Shown in pieces: positions 59,576 to 64,000 of a stretch of 64,000 nucleotides of DNA. Source of the stretch: Alkalicoccus halolimnae (GTDB taxonomy: Bacteria; Bacillota; Bacilli; Bacillales; Salisediminibacteriaceae). Made by a program: the position numbers and the translations under genes. Under the pieces are notes generated by a model. The model ran no database searches, was not told where the DNA came from, and was given only the letters and a program-made list of their open reading frames with translations. The stretch lies in NCBI RefSeq assembly GCF_008014775.2, contig NZ_CP144914.1, forward strand, positions 620,001-684,000, given 5' to 3'. The first letter of the stretch is position 1. Each line of letters starts with the position of its first letter.

Positions 59576-59590
59576 TGCGAACGCTTACAA
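59576..59590 (-). promoter_or_regulatory. cre site upstream of xylB
   Basis: TTGTAAGCGTTCGCA on the minus strand satisfies every fixed position of WTGNAANCGNWNNCW. It lies 27 nt before the xylB ATG. CcpA could repress xylB here. Confidence 0.6.
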
Positions 59591-59616
59591 AGACATTATA
59601 ATCAGGAGGGAAGTTT

Positions 59617-61110
59617 ATGAGTTATGTACTTGGAGTGGACTTAGGTACGAGTGCCGTGAAAGTTCTGCTCGTTGGAAAAGAAGAAAAAGCTGTGGCTGCG
59701 GAGGCAAGCAGAGAATATCCGCTTTATCATGATCACGCAGGCTGGAGTGAGCAGGATCCGGAAGACTGGGTTGAAGCGACACTGGAAGCCATTAAAGAAG
59801 TTTCTGCAAGCGTAAATGATAAAGCATCCATTGAAGGGATAAGCTTCGCCGGCCAGATGCACGGCCTCGTTCTTCTCGACAAAAATCAGAAACCGCTCCG
59901 TCGTGCCATGCTCTGGAACGACACACGGACGACGAAGCAGTGCCGGGAAATTGAAGACAAGGTAGGAATGAAAAAGCTGCTCTCCATTACGAAAAATCCG
60001 GCTCTTGAAGGCTTTACGCTTCCGAAACTGCTCTGGGTAAAACAGGAAGAGCCGAAAGTGTTCGACCAGGCGGAAGCATTTGTGCTGCCAAAAGACTACG
60101 TGCGGCTCCGGTTAACGGGAGATCTTGCGATGGAATACTCCGATGCAGCCGGAACTCTGCTTTTTGATATTTCGAAAAAGGCGTGGAGCAGCGATATATG
60201 TGAAGCAGTTGGACTTTCCCTTTCCCTCTGCCCGCCGCTGATGGCGTCCCACGAAGAGGCGGGAGTACTCAATGCAGATTCCCGGAAAGCGTCCGGCCTC
60301 GGAGAAGTACGTGTTTTTGCCGGCGGGGCGGATAATGCATGCGGCGCTGTAGGGACAGGCATCCTTGAAGAAGGGGTCGTTCTGAGCAGTACGGGAACCT
60401 CCGGCGTGGTGCTTGCCTATGAAGCAGATGCAGAAAAAGATTTTGAAGGAAAAGTCCATTATTTCAATCACGGAAAATCCGATGCCTATTACAGCATGGG
60501 AGTGACGCTTGCCGCGGGTCATAGTTTCAGCTGGTTCAAAGAGACGTTCGCTCCGGATCGTTCATTTGAAGAGCTTCTGAAGCTGGCTGAACAGTCGCCT
60601 CCGGGAGCAAACGGGCTGCTTTTCACCCCGTATATTTCGGGAGAGCGGACGCCTCATGCCGACGCGGATGTGCGGGGCAGCTTTATCGGGATGCATGCGT
60701 CACACACACTGGGTGATTTCACGAGAGCAGTGATTGAAGGAATAACATTTTCACTTCAGGAAACGATGAGCATGTTTAAAGATCAGGGGAAACAGATAAA
60801 CAAAGTGATTGCAACCGGCGGGGGAGCGAAAAGTGATCTCTGGCTGCAGATTCAGTCCGACATTTACAATTCACCGGTCGTCAAGCTGAAAAGCGAACAG
60901 GGACCGGGTCTTGGTGCTGCGATGATTGCCGCGTACAGCCTTGGATGGTATCCTTCTCTGAAAGCAGCGGCCGATATCTTCGTTGAAGAAACAGATCGTT
61001 TTGAACCGGACGAAAAAAGAGCAGAAACCTACGAAAACTTATTTTCCCTCTATCAGCAGGTGTATAGTGCCACGAAAAACCTGAATGGTTCGCTGAAAAA
61101 ATACAGATAA
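59617..61110 (+). CDS. xylB: Xylulokinase
   Basis: 497-aa FGGY-family kinase phosphorylating D-xylulose to xylulose-5-phosphate. N-terminal YVLGVDLGTSAVKVLLV (phosphate 1 loop), IEGISFAGQMHGLVLLD near residue 73, substrate region AMLWNDTRTTKQC, and C-terminal ATGGGAKSDLWLQIQSDIY (adenosine loop, about residue 400) are all present. Length is standard. AGGAGGG precedes the ATG. A repeat element and a cre site lie between it and xylA. Confidence 0.96.
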   Translation: MSYVLGVDLGTSAVKVLLVGKEEKAVAAEASREYPLYHDHAGWSEQDPEDWVEATLEAIKEVSASVNDKASIEGISFAGQMHGLVLLDKNQKPLRRAMLWNDTRTTKQCREIEDKVGMKKLLSITKNPALEGFTLPKLLWVKQEEPKVFDQAEAFVLPKDYVRLRLTGDLAMEYSDAAGTLLFDISKKAWSSDICEAVGLSLSLCPPLMASHEEAGVLNADSRKASGLGEVRVFAGGADNACGAVGTGILEEGVVLSSTGTSGVVLAYEADAEKDFEGKVHYFNHGKSDAYYSMGVTLAAGHSFSWFKETFAPDRSFEELLKLAEQSPPGANGLLFTPYISGERTPHADADVRGSFIGMHASHTLGDFTRAVIEGITFSLQETMSMFKDQGKQINKVIATGGGAKSDLWLQIQSDIYNSPVVKLKSEQGPGLGAAMIAAYSLGWYPSLKAAADIFVEETDRFEPDEKRAETYENLFSLYQQVYSATKNLNGSLKKYR

Positions 61111-61183
61111 ACCACCCTTCAATTTACATTCCGGCAAAACTCCCTTATTCTTAAAGTAATTAAGAAGAAAGGGAGTTTTTTGC

Positions 61184-61537
61184 ATGGGTTTATTCAGCAG
61201 AGGAGATAATAAGGCAAAACATATTGAACAGGCGGAAGAGTTTTTATTTGATAGGGAAGAAGTTCTCAGCACGTACGGCCTCATGGTCGACTTCGCTGCT
61301 TTTACAAGTCACCGGATCCTTTTTGTGGACCGCTCGTTTATGACAAAGTCCAAATCGGTAGTGGTCAGTATTCCTTACTCCAAAATCGAAGAAATCGCTA
61401 TTGAAAAAACGGGTTTCTTTGCCTTTTCCAATACGATCGAAATAGCGACAAAGTCTGATAAACACGCCCTCCAGTTTATGAAAGACACAGACGTCATGGA
61501 AGTTTACAGGGAGCTGTCAAAAAAGATCTGCAACTAG
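61184..61537 (+). CDS. PH domain-containing protein (bacterial PH_1)
   Basis: 117-aa cytoplasmic protein. Nearly the whole length matches the bacterial pleckstrin-homology-like fold, with FAAFTSHRILFVDRSFMTKS near residue 38 and VSIPYSKIEEIAIEK near residue 64. Members form oligomeric rings; function unknown. A ribosome binding site AAGAAAGGGAG precedes the ATG. The GrpB gene follows after 20 nt, suggesting co-transcription. Confidence 0.85.
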   Translation: MGLFSRGDNKAKHIEQAEEFLFDREEVLSTYGLMVDFAAFTSHRILFVDRSFMTKSKSVVVSIPYSKIEEIAIEKTGFFAFSNTIEIATKSDKHALQFMKDTDVMEVYRELSKKICN

Positions 61538-61557
61538 AATAAGGGAGGCGGCAGATA

Positions 61558-62082
61558 ATGCGCAGGGTCGAAGTAGTCCCATATGATGAGAGCTGGCCTG
61601 AACTTTATGAACGGGAAGCGGCATATCTGCAGAGTATCCTCCAAGACTGTATCCAGGAGATTCATCACATCGGAAGCACCGCGGTACCTGGATTTTTCGC
61701 CAAACCCACTATCGATATTATGCTGGTCGCTGAAAGCCTGCATACACTCGATGCAAAAGAAGCCGTCATGATAGAAGCGGGCTATAAACCTCGTGGTGAA
61801 AATGGCATTAAGAACCGTCGTTTTTATACGAAGGATGTAGACGGGAAAAGAAAGTACCATTTACATTTCTTCGAAGAAGGGAGCCCGCATATTATCCGGC
61901 ACATTGCCCTGCGTGAATATTTAAAAGCGCACCCGAACGCCCGTCGTTCCTACGGAGGTTTGAAAAGGTCGCTTGCATGGGAATACCCTTTTAATATGAA
62001 GGCTTATGTAGAAGGCAAACACGAATTTGTCAGAGAACTGGAGTGCCGCGCGATCCGCTGGTACAATCAAAATTCGAAATAG
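61558..62082 (+). CDS. GrpB family protein (nucleotidyltransferase-like)
   Basis: 174 aa. The family core IHHIGSTAVPGFFAKPTIDI near residue 35 carries the GS and DxD-type features of nucleotidyltransferase folds. RFYTKDVDGKRKYHLHFFEE and HIALREYLKAHPNA follow as usual. Actual reaction unknown in the family. GGGAGGCGG lies before the ATG, and the SDR gene starts 25 nt after its stop. Confidence 0.88.
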   Translation: MRRVEVVPYDESWPELYEREAAYLQSILQDCIQEIHHIGSTAVPGFFAKPTIDIMLVAESLHTLDAKEAVMIEAGYKPRGENGIKNRRFYTKDVDGKRKYHLHFFEEGSPHIIRHIALREYLKAHPNARRSYGGLKRSLAWEYPFNMKAYVEGKHEFVRELECRAIRWYNQNSK

Positions 62083-62107
62083 CTCATATTGAAAGGAATG
62101 TGATCAT

Positions 62108-62752
62108 ATGAAAGTATTTGTAGTAGGTGCAAACGGACAGATAGGGCAGCAGGTTGTGGAGAAACTGCATAAAAGCGAACAGCATGAGCCTGTAGCGATG
62201 GTACGAAAAGAAGAGCAGGCCCAGAAGTTCCGCAAAGACGGTGTAGAAGCGGTTGTTGCAGACTTGGAAGGCACAGTCGACGAGATTGCAGAAGCTGCCA
62301 AGGGATGCGATGCCGTCGTTTTCACAGCAGGTTCCGGAGGCAGTACCGGTCCTGATAAAACACTGCTTATCGATCTCGACGGCGCTGTGAAAACGGTGGA
62401 AGCTGCCGGGAAAGCCGGTATCGGCCGATTTATTCAAGTGAGTGCGATTCAGGCTCACAACCGTAAAAACTGGAGCGAAAAGATCCGCCACTATTTTGCG
62501 GCAAAACACTATGCGGACCGGGAATTGATGAAAAGCGGATTGAACTATACGATTATCCGTCCGGGCGGCCTGCTTAATGAACCGGGCACCGGCAAAGTAA
62601 AAGCAGCAGAAAACCTCGAGAGGGCTTCCATTCCGCGGGAAGACGTTGCTTCTACAATCGTGGCAGCGCTCGATGAAGAAAAAACGTACGAAAAAGGCTT
62701 CGACCTTATTTCAGGCGACATGACCCCGGAAGAAGCGCTGAAGCAGCTTTAA
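62108..62752 (+). CDS. NAD(P)-binding atypical SDR (YhfK-like)
   Basis: 214-aa Rossmann protein: MKVFVVGANGQIGQQVVEKL is the GxxGxxG cofactor loop, followed by AVVFTAGSGGSTGPDKTLLI and IIRPGGLLNEPGTGKV near residue 155. This matches the atypical SDR5-type proteins such as B. subtilis YhfK. It probably reduces or binds flavin or quinone-like compounds, unproven. GAAAGGAATGTG lies just before the ATG. The three genes 61184-62752 look like one transcript ended by the terminator at 62840. Confidence 0.88.
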   Translation: MKVFVVGANGQIGQQVVEKLHKSEQHEPVAMVRKEEQAQKFRKDGVEAVVADLEGTVDEIAEAAKGCDAVVFTAGSGGSTGPDKTLLIDLDGAVKTVEAAGKAGIGRFIQVSAIQAHNRKNWSEKIRHYFAAKHYADRELMKSGLNYTIIRPGGLLNEPGTGKVKAAENLERASIPREDVASTIVAALDEEKTYEKGFDLISGDMTPEEALKQL

Positions 62753-62839
62753 AAGATTCGAAGTCTGAATAAGTAGGAATATAGTGCACGGTTATGAAAG
62801 AATTTTAAAATAGAGACGGGTCATAAACCCCGTAAATGA

Positions 62840-62877
62840 GAAACGCTCCCCGCTATAAGAGGGGAGCGTTTCTTTAT
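62840..62877. terminator. Bidirectional terminator
   Basis: Perfect 12-bp stem GAAACGCTCCCC/GGGGAGCGTTTC with TTTATA tail, between the SDR gene and the convergent antiporter gene. Confidence 0.88.
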
Positions 62878-62932
62878 AAAGAGAGGGTTTAAAATATTTT
62901 TGTATTCCGTTAAAAAAAGCAAGGTTCGTATT

Positions 62933-64000
62933 TTATTCAAATTTACTCTTACGCACCATTCTCTGCGTAATCAGCCAGCTGTAAAGCAGTGTCACAACAG
63001 GCGAGAGCCATAGAAAAACGGCGGCCGGAAGATAATAGAGAACCGGAACCCCGAGGATGGTACTGCAGAGAATTGCGAGCAGGCTCCACGGGACCATTCC
63101 GGCAAATACTACGGTGGAATCAGCGAGCGTGCGGGCAAGCAGCCTTTTCTGAAAATGTTTCTCCCAGTGGGGAAGCAGGGCGCGTCCGGTTAAAAGAATA
63201 GGAAACGATTGATTCGGGGAAAGAAGCGAGACTCCGCCGGCTACACCGATCGTCTGGGCCGTGTTTTTCGTCAGCGACGTCGTGTTTGTGAAGACTCTTT
63301 CCAGAAACGGCTGCAGCATCCCTGTTTCCTCAATGATTTGACAGTAGGCTCCGACAATCAAAATGAAAATGACGAATGGGAGCATGTCGACAAGGCCGTT
63401 TAAGGACTCAACTCCCCAGAAGGCTCCCTGGATCCATTCCAGAGGACCGCTCCCGCGCAGAAGCAGAATGACTCCGGCAGCGGCAATCGCAGTGAGAAAG
63501 CTCGTTTTCATTTCCTTACCGAGAAAAATCATGACAAGAAGCAGTAAAGGCGGTATAAGAGAAATCGAAGCAGAACTCCAGCTGACAGCTTCTACGGCAG
63601 TTATTGCTCCGTTCCCATCCGCCGTCAGCAGGTCAATGAAAAAGAAAACTCCTGCCGTCGCGGAGACGGTGATCAGCATCGTTGGCGTAATCGTGCGCAG
63701 GTGTTCACGGATACTCAGCTCCGTTGAAAATGCAAGCAGCTGAAACGAGCTGGAAAGCGGAGAGGAGCGGTCCCCAACGAATGCGCCGGAAACAAGGGCC
63801 CCGGCAATAAGTACGTCCGGCATTCCAAGTGTAAGTCCTGCACTCATCAGCGGAATGCCGACAATACTCAGGGAACCGACGGCGGAACCAACAGTAAAAG
63901 ACATAAGACCTGTGATCAGAAAAGCGAGTGTGAGAAAGTGTTCACGGGAGAGAAACGTCAGGAACAATGTATTTAAATCTTCAATCGTTCCGGCCATGCC
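62933..64000 (-). CDS. nhaC: Na+/H+ antiporter, NhaC family (5' end outside the window)
   Basis: At least 354 aa of a polytopic antiporter with ten or more hydrophobic segments. ALVSGAFVGDRSSPLSSSFQ near the visible N-terminus is the NhaC signature with buried charged residues. GVAGGVSLLSPNQSFPILLT is the symmetry-related second loop. NhaC-type proteins expel Na+ in exchange for H+ and support growth at high pH or salt. The reading frame stays open to the window edge and about 80-100 N-terminal residues expected for the family are missing, so the Met at 63997 is probably internal. Confidence 0.87.
   Translation of the reverse strand, partial: GMAGTIEDLNTLFLTFLSREHFLTLAFLITGLMSFTVGSAVGSLSIVGIPLMSAGLTLGMPDVLIAGALVSGAFVGDRSSPLSSSFQLLAFSTELSIREHLRTITPTMLITVSATAGVFFFIDLLTADGNGAITAVEAVSWSSASISLIPPLLLLVMIFLGKEMKTSFLTAIAAAGVILLLRGSGPLEWIQGAFWGVESLNGLVDMLPFVIFILIVGAYCQIIEETGMLQPFLERVFTNTTSLTKNTAQTIGVAGGVSLLSPNQSFPILLTGRALLPHWEKHFQKRLLARTLADSTVVFAGMVPWSLLAILCSTILGVPVLYYLPAAVFLWLSPVVTLLYSWLITQRMVRKSKFE

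Noticed and set aside
59597..59602. TATAAT upstream of xylB as a -10 box
   Set aside because: The start point would fall inside the AGGAGG ribosome binding site, and there is no matching -35.
1..64000. CRISPR arrays, tRNA or rRNA genes
   Set aside because: No regularly spaced short direct repeats, no tRNA cloverleaf and no rRNA sequence noticed by eye; the dispersed repeats are long, few and irregularly spaced.

Overview
The window reads as chromosome of a low-to-mid GC Gram-positive spore former of the family Bacillaceae, most likely a salt-tolerant or halophilic (possibly alkaliphilic) species. The basis is strong AGGAGG-type ribosome binding sites, TTG and GTG starts, a GerW-type spore protein, a CsbD protein behind a SigB-like promoter, a PlcR-family regulator, Glu/Asp-rich surface proteins, an ectoine 5-hydroxylase and an NhaC-type Na+/H+ antiporter. 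No rRNA, tRNA, CRISPR array, prophage or transposase gene was seen.

Layout. 0-10.6 kb: penicillin-acylase-like enzyme, DUF418 membrane protein, a GltS-type glutamate symporter directly followed by an asparagine synthetase, GerW, a 51-aa zinc-ribbon protein, a second GltS paralogue on the other strand and a CPBP protease. 11-21.9 kb: acidic lipoprotein, SDR, CsbD, quinone-oxidoreductase-like enzyme, lytic transglycosylase, a broken helD, a thioredoxin-like lipoprotein, PepF, an MFS transporter overlapping a 4-oxalocrotonate tautomerase, and ectD. 22.7-32.4 kb: an unrecognised secreted protein with an internal duplication, a PAS-GGDEF-EAL protein, a two-gene ABC transporter, flavodoxin, arginine deiminase, and a PlcR-type regulator facing a 40-aa PapR-like signal peptide gene. 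33-47 kb: SDR, CstB-like persulfide enzyme, MhqO-type dioxygenase behind an MhqR-type operator, HtpX, a ThDP enzyme, a second c-di-GMP enzyme, ADP-ribosylglycohydrolase, GNAT and HAD. 47.7-61.1 kb: a xylan/xylose locus (YesL, GH43, ABC importer, YesMN-type two-component system, XylR, xylA, xylB). 61-64 kb: PH-domain, GrpB and SDR proteins, and an NhaC gene cut by the window edge.

How it works together. In the xylose locus an extracellular binding protein and two permeases would import xylo-oligosaccharides, the cytoplasmic GH43 enzyme would release xylose, and XylA and XylB would feed xylulose-5-phosphate to central metabolism. XylR (operator at the xylA promoter), the YesMN-type pair and CcpA (cre-like sites) would control it.

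Two things stand out. First, a tiny ORF (31298-31420, minus) encodes a signal peptide followed by a tail ending in DLPYER. It is divergent from a PlcR-like HTH/TPR regulator across a shared dyad, which fits a PlcR-PapR type quorum-sensing module outside its usual gene order. Second, most long intergenic spaces are filled by related, non-coding, stem-loop-rich repeats (about 15 copies) with short inverted termini. Many sit directly beside intrinsic terminators, one is flanked by two copies of a terminator hairpin, and one separates the MhqR-type promoter/operator from its gene.
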